Source: JANSWO01 sp964351875 (GTDB lineage Bacteria > Pseudomonadota > Gammaproteobacteria > Pseudomonadales > Azotimanducaceae). Taken from it: a stretch of DNA of 36,858 nt. Positions 1 to 8,292 of the stretch are shown here, piece by piece (within the stretch, counting starts at the first letter, position 1; each line of letters begins with the position of its first letter). The translations under genes and the position numbers were made by a program. The stretch is from contig CAYGQC010000022.1 in assembly GCA_964351875.1 (NCBI GenBank), positions 1 to 36,858 on the forward strand. The letters run 5' to 3'. The notes beneath the pieces are model-generated. The model ran no database searches and had not been told where the DNA came from. It worked only from the letters and a program-made list of their open reading frames with translations.

Positions 1-94
1 AGCAAACGGAGGTGTGACGCGAAAGCGGCCGTTCGATCACGGTCGCCACTCGGCCTAACTGCGGACCTTACGAATAGGATGTAGACTCGAGAAT

Positions 95-934
95 ATGAAA
101 GTATTGGTCACGGGTAGTGAGGGTTTAGTCGGCAACGCAGTTTGCACAACTCTAGTTGAGCAAGGGCATACATTCGTTGGGTTTGACGTCGCCACGTCCA
201 GTGACATTCTCGACTTCCCCGCACTTAAAGAATCTGCCCAATCCTGCGATGCCATCGTCCATTCCGCGGCCCTACTCGGTCACCCCGGGCAGACGCCAGG
301 CCAAATAATGGAGGTTAACCTCCAAGGTACTTGGAACGTACTCTCCTGCGGCTTGGCAAACAAAATTCAACGAATCGTTTTTCTAAGTAGCGTCGATGTA
401 TTAGGCGTCTTCAAAGGTGAAAGAGCTCCAGATTTCTTACCGTTAGATGATTCTCACTGTTGTTACCCGCGCACTCCATACGCTATATCCAAGTATTTGG
501 CAGAAGAAATGTGCGATGTCTTCGCTTCTGCCCACGATATCGGCATCGTTTCTTTGCGTCCGCCAGGTGTTTGGGAAGCACCAGCAACCTATGAATGGAT
601 AGCAACAGAGCGGCAAAAGCGAGCGGCGTTTGAATGGGACCCTTTTTGGGAATACGGCGCTTTCATTGACGTTCGAGACCTCGCCCAAGCCTGTATCTCA
701 AGTCTGGAAGCTAAACTCACGGGGTGCCACTCCGTGTTCGTCTCATCGAACGACATAACCACATCTGGCCAGACAAGCATTGCGCTGAGCAAAAAGCTCC
801 ACCCAACTATCGAGTGGCGCGGTGGCACCGAATTCGAGGAGCATCCCTTTAGAACATTGGTCAGCAATGACGCTGCAAAGAAATTGCTGAACTGGGAACC
901 GGCACACCTCTGGTCTCATTTCTCGAAAGGCTAG
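95..934 (+). CDS. NAD-dependent epimerase/dehydratase (extended SDR)
   Basis: A 279-residue protein of the extended short-chain dehydrogenase/reductase family, which typically epimerises, reduces or dehydrates nucleotide sugars using a bound NAD(P). The N-terminus carries the Rossmann nucleotide-binding pattern GSEGLVG (residues 7-13). The catalytic triad is visible as Ser98/Ser99 in FLSSV and Tyr129-xxx-Lys133 in YAISK. It is somewhat shorter than the usual 300-330 residues, so the C-terminal substrate domain is compact and the substrate cannot be read from sequence. The ATG at 95 places the Rossmann strand right at the N-terminus, and no alternative start fits better. The gene is visibly richer in A/T than everything downstream and is the only + strand gene in the left edge, which suggests separate acquisition. 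Its upstream neighbour lies outside the window. The family call is firm; the specific reaction is unknown. Confidence 0.85.
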   Translation: MKVLVTGSEGLVGNAVCTTLVEQGHTFVGFDVATSSDILDFPALKESAQSCDAIVHSAALLGHPGQTPGQIMEVNLQGTWNVLSCGLANKIQRIVFLSSVDVLGVFKGERAPDFLPLDDSHCCYPRTPYAISKYLAEEMCDVFASAHDIGIVSLRPPGVWEAPATYEWIATERQKRAAFEWDPFWEYGAFIDVRDLAQACISSLEAKLTGCHSVFVSSNDITTSGQTSIALSKKLHPTIEWRGGTEFEEHPFRTLVSNDAAKKLLNWEPAHLWSHFSKG

Positions 935-1019
935 CCGTCGGCTCTGGGTCAATAGCGGCTGTTGCCTCTCTGCATCGGTGAATGTCTGCTTTGGAGGACG
1001 TCCGACTCTGTCTGTCAGC

Positions 1020-1652
1020 TCAGATACCAACTGTTACAACTGGACCTGACACTTGGTCCTGTCCCCAATGATTGATTCCGATTTCGTCAAGCACACGGAG
1101 TAGCTCGCCGTATCCATCCGTAAGATACGCGCTCCAGCCGAACGCCTGCGCGGCCTCCACGTTCAGCCGCGAATCATCGAAGAAAGAGATTTCCTCCGGA
1201 CGACACCCAATATCTCGCGTGACGAATTCGAAAACGTTCGCATCCGGCTTAATCTTGTGTAGTTCGTGCGAAGAGTAGGCGTGATCGAAGTGAGAGGTTA
1301 CTCCCGCTGTCCAATGCAGCTCGTTCGAATTGCTGAGACACCCGAGCACGTGTTGTTTTCGGAGTTTGCTGAGTAACTCAGTGGCCCCTTCATAGAAGCC
1401 GGTAGGCCAACGAGCGAACGCGCTAGCGAACTCGCTGGCCGAGACGGTCAGCTGAAACTCATCGACCATGGCGATTGCGAACGCTTCGGGTGAACACTTA
1501 CCCAGCTCGAACGAACGCATCGCTTCGGAACGAAGCAATTTGTTTCTCAGCTCAAGTTTAGGCAGGGATTGGCGAGCGATCTTCGGCAGCTCCTCGAACA
1601 TCTCATTCACAATGAGAACACCGCCAAGGTCAAACATCAGAACGTTGCCCAT
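1020..1652 (-). CDS. HAD-superfamily (subfamily IA, YihX-like) phosphatase
   Basis: A 210-residue haloacid-dehalogenase-type hydrolase. Motif I is FDLGGVL, with the nucleophile Asp8; Gly replaces the usual second Asp, as in YihX-like sugar-phosphate phosphatases and related epoxide-hydrolase N-terminal domains. Motif II is the Ser in LGCLSNSN, motif III the Lys in HKIKPD, and motif IV the paired acids in ISFFDDS. The helical cap sits between motifs I and II (about residues 15-85), typical of cap type C1. The start is supported by a strong AAGGGGG ribosome binding site about 5 nt before the ATG at 1652. It lies just downstream of rimK on the same strand (29-nt gap) and may be co-transcribed with it. 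It converges on the SDR gene. The substrate is most likely a small phosphomonoester; this is inferred only from the family. Confidence 0.85.
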   Translation of the reverse strand: MGNVLMFDLGGVLIVNEMFEELPKIARQSLPKLELRNKLLRSEAMRSFELGKCSPEAFAIAMVDEFQLTVSASEFASAFARWPTGFYEGATELLSKLRKQHVLGCLSNSNELHWTAGVTSHFDHAYSSHELHKIKPDANVFEFVTRDIGCRPEEISFFDDSRLNVEAAQAFGWSAYLTDGYGELLRVLDEIGINHWGQDQVSGPVVTVGI

Positions 1653-1681
1653 CGAACCCCCTTTGCCAGCTAGCAGGACGC

Positions 1682-2593
1682 CTAACCCTTGCCTCTTGTC
1701 TGAGTTCGGTTCGGTTTAGCGTTCGTCTCGATGAACTCAATGATCATGCCAGCGACGTCTTTGCTCGTTGCTGCCTCAATGCCCCCCAGCCCCGGAGAGG
1801 AGTTAACCTCCATGATCAGCGGTCCACGATTCGAGCGCAGCAGGTCAACGCCGCACACATTGAGCCCCATCGCCTTAGCAGCCGCCACGGCAGTTGATCG
1901 CTCGCGTGCGGTGAGTCGCACAAGCTGTGCCGTGCCACCTCGGTGCAGGTTCGAGCGAAATTCGCCTTCGGGCGCGGTTCTCTGCATCGCGGCGATGACT
2001 TTGCCACCGACAACAAAACAACGCAGATCGCTGCCTTTGGATTCTTCGATAAACTCTTGAACCAGAATGTTGCTTTTTAGCCCCATGAACGCTTCGATCA
2101 CGCTCTCTGCGGCTTTGCGCGTTTCCGCGAGAACCACGCCAATGCCCTGGGTGCCTTCCAACAGCTTGATCACGAGCGGAGCGCCGCCCACTTCGCGAAT
2201 CAGCCCGGGAACATCATCGGGTGAGTTGGCAAACGCGGTTGCCGGGATCCCCAAACCTTTTCGAGACAGCAGTTGCAGCGATCTGAGTTTGTCTCTGGAG
2301 CGCGTAATCGCGACCGATTCGTTGACCCCATAGACACCCATCATTTCGAACTGGCGCACGACCGCACAGCCGTAGAAGGTAACGCTGGCGCCGATACGGG
2401 GAATTACCGCATCGAAAGTCTCGGAATGAAACTCTTCGTCGCGATAGTGAATACTCGGTTTGTCCGAGGTGATGTCCATGAAGCAGCGCAAGTGATCCAG
2501 GACACGCACCGCGTGCCCCCGAGCTTTTGCAGCTTCTACAAGGCGGCGGGTGGAATACAGTTTTGAGTTGCGGGACAGAATCGCAATGTTCAT
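1682..2593 (-). CDS. rimK: Ribosomal protein S6--L-glutamate ligase (ATP-grasp)
   Basis: A 303-residue ATP-grasp ligase matching RimK in length (E. coli 300 residues) and sequence throughout. RimK adds glutamate residues to the C-terminus of ribosomal protein S6, which changes ribosome properties. The N-terminus MNIAILSRN and the preATP-grasp segment RIGASVTFYG are characteristic. The ATP-grasp core includes VIKLLEGTQGIGV (about residues 141-153), the LVQEFIEES segment that contacts adenine, DLRCFVVGG, and the metal-binding MEVNSSPGL near residue 262. The start codon overlaps the stop of the upstream rimB-like gene in an ATGA (2590-2593), indicating translational coupling. Within Pseudomonas, RimK works with RimA and RimB; only a RimB homologue is present here. 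Confidence 0.95.
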   Translation of the reverse strand: MNIAILSRNSKLYSTRRLVEAAKARGHAVRVLDHLRCFMDITSDKPSIHYRDEEFHSETFDAVIPRIGASVTFYGCAVVRQFEMMGVYGVNESVAITRSRDKLRSLQLLSRKGLGIPATAFANSPDDVPGLIREVGGAPLVIKLLEGTQGIGVVLAETRKAAESVIEAFMGLKSNILVQEFIEESKGSDLRCFVVGGKVIAAMQRTAPEGEFRSNLHRGGTAQLVRLTARERSTAVAAAKAMGLNVCGVDLLRSNRGPLIMEVNSSPGLGGIEAATSKDVAGMIIEFIETNAKPNRTQTRGKG

Positions 2594-3027
2594 TTAGTGG
2601 GGGCCTCACTTAGGCAGTAGGATCGAGCTGAGTTGACGAGGTAACGGCCCGACAAGGCTGTACGGCCGAGCAACATGCGAAAACCCATACTATCCCGGTC
2701 GGTAAGCGTGAGCTCCACACCGTAACATGCCACCCCGAGCACTATGTTCGTGCGTATAACAACGCGTTCTTCCTCGTGACCACCGGAGTCGCGAACGACG
2801 CGTCTATCCACAATCGGAGACTCGCACCAGACGACGGTATCGGTCTGGCGTTGTTTAGGGTGCATCGCAAAGCGTACGGTGGCGCCGTCGGAGCTGGGTT
2901 GCACTTCAAAAGCGTGCAGCGCTGAGGTGCGAGCACCGGTATCGACCTTCGCCTTGATCGCCTCTATCCCAAGCTCAGGCAACGCCAGCCATTCTCGCCA
3001 GCCGATCTCCTGTAGAGCTTCACTCAT
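2590..3027 (-). CDS. rimB: RimB-like retropepsin-type protease (PF05618 family)
   Basis: A 145-residue protein of the family once annotated as ATP-dependent zinc protease and structurally like a retropepsin monomer. The hallmark is AKVDTGARTSALHA (Asp29-Thr30-Gly31 as the candidate catalytic triplet), followed by the conserved VVIRTNI and LLGRTAL segments. In Pseudomonas fluorescens the homologue RimB is encoded with RimK and modulates S6 glutamylation. Here the gene directly precedes rimK with a 4-nt overlap, so a shared role is well supported by context. The start at 3027 has an excellent AGGAGAG ribosome binding site about 7 nt upstream. The promoter must lie in the divergent gap shared with the channel gene (3028-3175). 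Whether it is a real protease or a regulator remains unsettled for the family. Confidence 0.88.
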   Translation of the reverse strand: MSEALQEIGWREWLALPELGIEAIKAKVDTGARTSALHAFEVQPSSDGATVRFAMHPKQRQTDTVVWCESPIVDRRVVRDSGGHEEERVVIRTNIVLGVACYGVELTLTDRDSMGFRMLLGRTALSGRYLVNSARSYCLSEAPTK

Positions 3028-3175
3028 ATGTTTCTCTCCTGTAATCGACTAGCCGGAGCGAACTGGCTGGGGTCAGAGGGGCGCGGACGATACAATGCCT
3101 GCCCGCGGAATCAAACCGCTTTCGGCCATTCGCTAGAGGCAATGATGAACCTCGTTCCATTCAGGAAAACAGAAC

Positions 3176-4444
3176 GTGTTTGAGACTCTTACCTCGCAGC
3201 TCGACGCCGTACACCCAGTCATCTGGCCTACCCTGGTTCTGCTAAGCCTGCTCGTGGCCGCCTGGATCGTCGACATCATCACGAAGCGCATTCTCGTACG
3301 TGTTGTCCACGGCATCGCCAACAGCACTCGCGCGAGCTGGGATGACGTCATCATCGAGCATGGAGTAATCCGGCGAATCGCCCACTTGCTGCCGGCGGCC
3401 GTCATCTACCTCGGCACACCCGTCATACCAGCACTGCCCGAACTGCTGGTCGCCATCGTCACCAACGTCGCCACCGCCTATGCCGCCCTGATCGTCATCC
3501 TGTCGCTCAGTTCTCTGCTATCGGCCGCGAACGCCATCTACGAGCAGAGCGCCGACGCGGTTCGACGACCGATCAAGGGCTACGTCCAGGTTGCCAAGAT
3601 CGCGCTCTACTGTCTGGGCGTTATCCTGGTGGTCTCCGCCCTTCTCGACAAATCGCCGCTGATCCTGCTCTCCGGCTTCGGCGCGCTGACTGCCGTGCTG
3701 CTACTCATTTTCCGCGACACGATCCTGTCCTTCGTTGCGAGTGTTCAGTTGTCCAGTCTGGACATGGTTCGCAAAGGGGACTGGATAGAGATGCCCCATT
3801 TCAACGCCGACGGCGACGTGATCGACGTGGCCCTGCACACGATTCGGGTACAGAACTGGGACAAGACGATCACCACTATTCCGACCCACAAACTGATTTC
3901 GGACTCTTTCAGGAACTGGCGCGGCATGTCCGAATCCGGTGGCCGCCGCATCAAGCGATCGCTTGTGATCGACCTGCAGTCGATTCGCTTTCTGGAGCGC
4001 GACGAGGTAGAGCACTTTCGGCGCTTCGCATTGCTGCGCGACTACATCGCTCGCAAGGAAACAGAACTCGCCGACTACAACGCCGCTCTCGATCTGCCAG
4101 TGGACGACGACGTCAACACGCGCCGGTTAACCAATCTGGGCACGTTCCGGGCATACGTATTCAACTACCTGCGCAATCACCCGGACATTCACAAAGAGAT
4201 GACGCTGTTGGTGCGCCAACTGCAGCCCGCACCAGAAGGCCTGCCGATCGAGATCTATTGTTTCACTAACACCACCGCATGGGATGACTTCGAAGCCATC
4301 CAGGCGGACCTGTTCGATCATTTGCTCGCCATTCTGGGAGAGTTTCAGTTGCGCGCCTATCAGCAGCCGAGCGGGGCCGATCTGACCTCCTGGGTTGGTA
4401 GGGCCACACCTTCAGAGGCCAACCCCAAGGAGCGACGCGACTAG
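3176..4444 (+). CDS. MscS-family mechanosensitive ion channel, YbdG-like
   Basis: A 422-residue inner-membrane protein of the small-conductance mechanosensitive channel family, closest in layout and length to E. coli YbdG (about 415 residues). Hydrophobic helices span roughly residues 18-40, 70-90, 95-120 and 140-160. They are followed by the pore helix and the cytoplasmic MscS beta domain at GFGALTAVLLLIFRDTILSF, then KGDWIEMP and the TIPTHKLISDSFRNW segment. The YbdG-type C-terminal domain with long charged helices follows (about 260-422). It would open under hypo-osmotic membrane tension. Translation starts at a GTG at 3176 with an AGGAAA ribosome binding site about 7 nt before it. It is transcribed divergently from rimBK, with a TACAAT -10-like hexamer at 3091-3096. 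Its TAG stop lies within the CTAG shared with the convergent transglycosylase gene. Confidence 0.9.
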   Translation: MFETLTSQLDAVHPVIWPTLVLLSLLVAAWIVDIITKRILVRVVHGIANSTRASWDDVIIEHGVIRRIAHLLPAAVIYLGTPVIPALPELLVAIVTNVATAYAALIVILSLSSLLSAANAIYEQSADAVRRPIKGYVQVAKIALYCLGVILVVSALLDKSPLILLSGFGALTAVLLLIFRDTILSFVASVQLSSLDMVRKGDWIEMPHFNADGDVIDVALHTIRVQNWDKTITTIPTHKLISDSFRNWRGMSESGGRRIKRSLVIDLQSIRFLERDEVEHFRRFALLRDYIARKETELADYNAALDLPVDDDVNTRRLTNLGTFRAYVFNYLRNHPDIHKEMTLLVRQLQPAPEGLPIEIYCFTNTTAWDDFEAIQADLFDHLLAILGEFQLRAYQQPSGADLTSWVGRATPSEANPKERRD

Positions 4445-5100
4445 AACGGCCACCAACCGCGTTCGAACTCGTCCTTGCAGACAGCGAATTGCGAGCTGTA
4501 GCGCGCAGCGCGATCGGCCACAATCTCCGCGTAGCGGCGAACGTTAGCCTTGTTCTGATAAGAGCCGCGAGAGTAGCCGCCATGCCCCTCGTGATACGCG
4601 AGATATAATCGGTAGGCATCCGCTTTGGAAATCTTCAGTCGCTTTGCGCTGCGATCGTTGTACCAGCCGATGAAGTCCATCGCGTCACGAAAGTCATCTC
4701 TGTCCTTGAACCAGCCACCGCGATCTTTCTTGTAGTCTTGCCAGGTCTCATCGGTCGCCTGGGCGTAGCCGAACGCAGATGACGGCCGCCGACCCGGGAT
4801 TACCCAGAGAATACGGCCCCTCGGGGGTTTTGCATTGGCAACGAAGGAGCTTTCGCGATGAACGAAGGCAAGCAAAATAGGTATCGGCGTGCCCCAGCGC
4901 TTTTGCGCGCGCTTGGCATCGCCGTACCAATCGTCTTTCTCGCGCAGTATCTCGCAGAGGTTATTCGGATCCGACGGCGGAGCGGAGGCGCAACCTGGCA
5001 GTAGCAGTATCAATAGAGAAAGCACCAGAAGACCCGGCAGCAGCCACCGAGCAGTGAGCGAAGCCCGGTAGCTACCCGGGCGCAGTTGGTTAAGACGCAT
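4441..5100 (-). CDS. Lytic transglycosylase SLT-domain lipoprotein
   Basis: A 219-residue predicted lipoprotein when started at the ATG at 5100. A charged N-terminus and a hydrophobic stretch (residues 18-35) lead to the lipobox LLPG-Cys37, so the mature protein should be lipid-anchored in the periplasm. The body is a lysozyme-like SLT domain. The probable catalytic acid is Glu83 in FVHRESSF, followed by SAFGYAQATDETW and the C-terminal YLAYHEGHGGY motif. The family cleaves peptidoglycan with formation of anhydromuropeptides. An upstream in-frame start at 5154 would add a poor leader and overlap ligA by 65 nt; the start at 5100 lies inside the last codons of ligA (11-nt overlap), favouring translational coupling. 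The stop sits in the CTAG palindrome shared with the convergent channel gene. The exact transglycosylase subfamily is not assigned. Confidence 0.85.
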   Translation of the reverse strand: MRLNQLRPGSYRASLTARWLLPGLLVLSLLILLLPGCASAPPSDPNNLCEILREKDDWYGDAKRAQKRWGTPIPILLAFVHRESSFVANAKPPRGRILWVIPGRRPSSAFGYAQATDETWQDYKKDRGGWFKDRDDFRDAMDFIGWYNDRSAKRLKISKADAYRLYLAYHEGHGGYSRGSYQNKANVRRYAEIVADRAARYSSQFAVCKDEFERGWWPF

Positions 5101-7132
5101 CGAGACCGTGCTCCGCGAGCAGCGCCAGAAATGCAGCCTCGTCGACAATCTCAAGTTCGAGGCTCTGCGCTTTGACCAGTTTGCTGCCGGCGTCCTCGCC
5201 CGCGAGCACCACTGAAGTCTTTTTGGAGACCGACCCGGATACCTTCGCGCCGAGCTGCTCCAGTAGCTCCTTCGCCTGGCGCCGAGGCGTGACCATTGAA
5301 CCGGTCAGCACCCAGATCTGACCCGCCAGCGGCAGGTCTGCCGCGATGGGTCCGGACGGCGCGATCGGTTGAACTCCGAGCGCGAGCAAACGCTCAACGA
5401 ACGCAATGTTGTCCGCGTCCGACAGAAAGTCCGCGATCCTTCCAGCGACGATGGGGCCGACATCATCCACCGCTTCAAGCGCTTCCCGATCCGCTTCGCG
5501 CAGACCTGCTACCGAGCCAAACGCTCTGGCGAGGTTCGCCGCGGTCGCCTCGCCCACTTCGCGAATGCCGAGTGAGAAGAGAAAGCGTGCGAGCGTCGGT
5601 TGCTTGCTGGCGTCGATCGCGTTGATGAGGTTTTCCGCGGATTTCTCACCAATGCGCTCCAATTCAACGAGAGTCTTTTCATTCAGGCGCTCCCGGTCGT
5701 ACAGGTCAGATGCATCGCGTATCAGCCCCGCGTCAAGCAGTTGCTCCACTAGCTTGTCACCAAGACCATCGATGTCCATGGCAATGCGGGAGGCGAAATG
5801 ACGGATGCCTTCCTTGGTCTGAGCCGGACAGCGCCGAGGATTGTTAGTGCAGCGAGCAACTGCTTCAGTATCTCGCTCGATCGGGCTGCCACAGGAGGGG
5901 CAATGATTCGGCAGCGAAAACGGCTTTGCACTCTCCCCTCGTTTGCTGGCAATAACCGCCATCACCTGGGGTATAACGTCGCCGGCACGCCGGATCATCA
6001 CGGTATCACCCAGCCGTAGATCGAGCCGTTCTACCTCATCGAAATTGTGCAGCGTTGCGTTGCTCACGGTCACCCCACCGACAAAGACCGGCTCGAGCCG
6101 GGCGACGGGCGTGATGGCACCGGTTCGGCCAACCTGGACTTCGACGTTGGTGAGAATCGTCGTCGCTTCTTCAGCCGGATACTTGAACGCAATCGCCCAG
6201 CGGGGCTTGCGTGTGACGGCGCCCAGGCTGCGCTGCTGGCGGAGCGAGTCGACCTTCAGAACCACGCCGTCAATGTCGTAATTCAAACTGGCTCGCTGCG
6301 CCGCAATCGCTTCAATGTAGGTAAGCGCGCTTGCGACGTTCTCAAGTCGCCGCCCGGCAGGGTCGATACGCATGCCCCACCGGCCGAGTGCCTCGACGAT
6401 CTCAGAGTGAGTCTCAGGGAGCTCACCACCCTCTGCCCAGCCCACGCTATAGCAGAACATGGACAGAGGACGTGTCGCCGTCAGTTTCGGATCGAGCTGA
6501 CGCAGCGAACCCGCAGCACCATTGCGCGGGTTAATCAGCGGCTTGTCACCCCGCTCCACGGCCGCCAGATTAAATTGCTCGAAGTCTGCTCGCGGCATAT
6601 AGATCTCACCACGCACTTCGATTCGTTCGGGAACATCATCACCCGCTAGTCTCAGGGGAATTGCGCCGATGGTGCGAACGTTGGCGGTGATGTCTTCGCC
6701 GCGCTGGCCATCACCTCGCGTCGCTGCCTGGCGAAGAAGGCCCGCTTCATAGGTAAGCGCGACCGCGACGCCGTCGACTTTTGGCTCTCCGAAGAGCCTG
6801 ATCTCCGCCCCATCCAGGCGCTCGGTGGAGCGGTCAAACCAGGCTCGAAGCTCATCCGGGCTTGTGCACTTGTCCAGGGACAACATGGGTTTGGGGTGCA
6901 CAACGGTGTCGAATCCGGGCAACACGTCGCCGCCTACCCGCAGCGTGGGTGAGTCGTCACGCTTTAGCTCTGGATGCTCGGTCTCCAGAGCGACCAGCTC
7001 ATCGAAAAGCGCATCGTACTGCGCGTCGGAAATCTCCGGCGAATCGAGGCCATGGTAGCGGTGAATGTGATGATTCAGCTCCGCCGTCAACGCCTCGATT
7101 CGAGCGTCGACGGTATCGAAAGAGCTACTCAT
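5090..7132 (-). CDS. ligA: NAD-dependent DNA ligase LigA
   Basis: A 680-residue NAD-dependent DNA ligase that seals nicks during replication and repair. All domains are in order: the Ia domain that binds NMN (1-70, with HHYHRY-like HHIHRYHGLD), the adenylation domain with nucleophile Lys118 in EPKVDG, and the OB fold. These are followed by a four-cysteine zinc finger (CPSCG followed by CTNNPRRCPAQ), helix-hairpin-helix repeats (about 430-580) and a C-terminal BRCT domain (about 600-675, LPLAGQIWVLTGSM). Length matches the family (about 670). It lies 28 nt downstream of zipA on the same strand, the conserved gammaproteobacterial zipA-ligA arrangement. No residue expected for catalysis is missing. 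Its final codons overlap the start of the downstream lipoprotein gene. Confidence 0.98.
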   Translation of the reverse strand: MSSSFDTVDARIEALTAELNHHIHRYHGLDSPEISDAQYDALFDELVALETEHPELKRDDSPTLRVGGDVLPGFDTVVHPKPMLSLDKCTSPDELRAWFDRSTERLDGAEIRLFGEPKVDGVAVALTYEAGLLRQAATRGDGQRGEDITANVRTIGAIPLRLAGDDVPERIEVRGEIYMPRADFEQFNLAAVERGDKPLINPRNGAAGSLRQLDPKLTATRPLSMFCYSVGWAEGGELPETHSEIVEALGRWGMRIDPAGRRLENVASALTYIEAIAAQRASLNYDIDGVVLKVDSLRQQRSLGAVTRKPRWAIAFKYPAEEATTILTNVEVQVGRTGAITPVARLEPVFVGGVTVSNATLHNFDEVERLDLRLGDTVMIRRAGDVIPQVMAVIASKRGESAKPFSLPNHCPSCGSPIERDTEAVARCTNNPRRCPAQTKEGIRHFASRIAMDIDGLGDKLVEQLLDAGLIRDASDLYDRERLNEKTLVELERIGEKSAENLINAIDASKQPTLARFLFSLGIREVGEATAANLARAFGSVAGLREADREALEAVDDVGPIVAGRIADFLSDADNIAFVERLLALGVQPIAPSGPIAADLPLAGQIWVLTGSMVTPRRQAKELLEQLGAKVSGSVSKKTSVVLAGEDAGSKLVKAQSLELEIVDEAAFLALLAEHGLDAS

Positions 7133-7160
7133 GAGCTACGCCACCGGCCAGCGATGCCGT

Positions 7161-8111
7161 TCAGACCGCGCGCTTAGACATGCGTTTGCGGTAGAACTCT
7201 GTGATGCGACTGCGGCAGTGCGCAATCGTCTGCTGCGTCATCACGCTCTGATTCTCATCACGTAGCTCCGCGTTCAACCGGCGAGCCACGGTTTCCGCGG
7301 TACGCAACATCTGATCAAACGCATCGAGCGCAGGTTCTGCGCCCGGCAAGTGCATAAAAAAGGTAACCCCAGGCGTTTCGAATTCATCCATCGAAGACAG
7401 ATCGAATGTGCCGGGCTCGACCGCGTTTGCAACGCTGTACTTGATGGTCCGAGTCAGCGGATCGCGCGCATGGTAGATATTCATCTCGCCAAACTTCAGC
7501 CCTGCTGCGAGAAACAGCTCAACGAGCTCACTACCGGAGAGCTTGCGGCCCTCGCGGTTGAGAACATTGATGATTATCAGTTCCGCATCCACGTCAGCCG
7601 CGGGTTCTTCATGGCGCTCCTGCTTCACCGCCGGGCGTCGCTTGCGCTGGCCCTCACTCGCAGGCTCGCGCACCTGTGCTTGCTTCGAGTCGCGACGGTT
7701 TTCGGGGCGAGCTTGACGCGGGTGAGCTGTCCGTTCTTCCGCGACGATAGGCGACTCCGGCATGGTCACATCGGCCACCCTGTCCGTAGAGCGATCAGCA
7801 GCGAGTTCATCGTTGGCGGAGGCTCGCTCACTTTCCGCAACCATCGGCTGCTGGCTATCCATCAGCAGAGGCGCTTGACCATCGAGATCTAAACTGCCCT
7901 GTTCAGGTGGCAACCGCCGGATTCTGGCTCGCCCCGTAGGCAGCTCAGCCTTCAGCAGTTCCATCTCGTCAAACGGCTGAGACGGCGCCGGCTGTATGTC
8001 CATCCGTAGCTGATTTCGGCCTGCTCGCCAAGAGAGGTAGAAGCCATGGGCTAAAACCGCCGCAATGGCACCGCCGCCAATCAGCAAAATCAAAGTCTTG
8101 ATATCCAACAC
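7161..8111 (-). CDS. zipA: Cell division protein ZipA
   Basis: About 316 residues. ZipA is an inner-membrane anchor for FtsZ and is largely confined to Gammaproteobacteria. The N-terminus is a single membrane helix (ILLIGGGAIAAVLAHGFYL) followed by a basic patch. Next is a long charged linker rich in Pro/Gln/Glu/Arg (about residues 40-170). The globular C-terminal FtsZ-binding domain spans about 180-300 and includes ELIIINVLNREGRKLSGSEL, YHARD and TPGVTFFMHLPG. The start is decided by an AAGGAG site at about 8115-8120: it serves the GTG at 8111 (spacing 3) or the TTG at 8108 (spacing 6). A further upstream ATG at 8171 would add 20 residues with no membrane-protein character. It sits between smc and ligA, the classic neighbourhood. 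Confidence 0.95.
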   Translation of the reverse strand: MLDIKTLILLIGGGAIAAVLAHGFYLSWRAGRNQLRMDIQPAPSQPFDEMELLKAELPTGRARIRRLPPEQGSLDLDGQAPLLMDSQQPMVAESERASANDELAADRSTDRVADVTMPESPIVAEERTAHPRQARPENRRDSKQAQVREPASEGQRKRRPAVKQERHEEPAADVDAELIIINVLNREGRKLSGSELVELFLAAGLKFGEMNIYHARDPLTRTIKYSVANAVEPGTFDLSSMDEFETPGVTFFMHLPGAEPALDAFDQMLRTAETVARRLNAELRDENQSVMTQQTIAHCRSRITEFYRKRMSKRAV

Positions 8112-8292
8112 GCGCTCCTTGACGGCCGCGCTCGCGCGAGTGCCGCCTGGCGAATTCCTGGAGCAGGGCACAAAATCTCTGCGCGCCTGCGCTCACGTGG
8201 AGCTGTCCTGTCCAGGACCGAATATCGATATCGATGCACAACTCGGCGCGACCCGCCGCAGCAAGCCACACCAGCATCGATGTCGAATCGGT

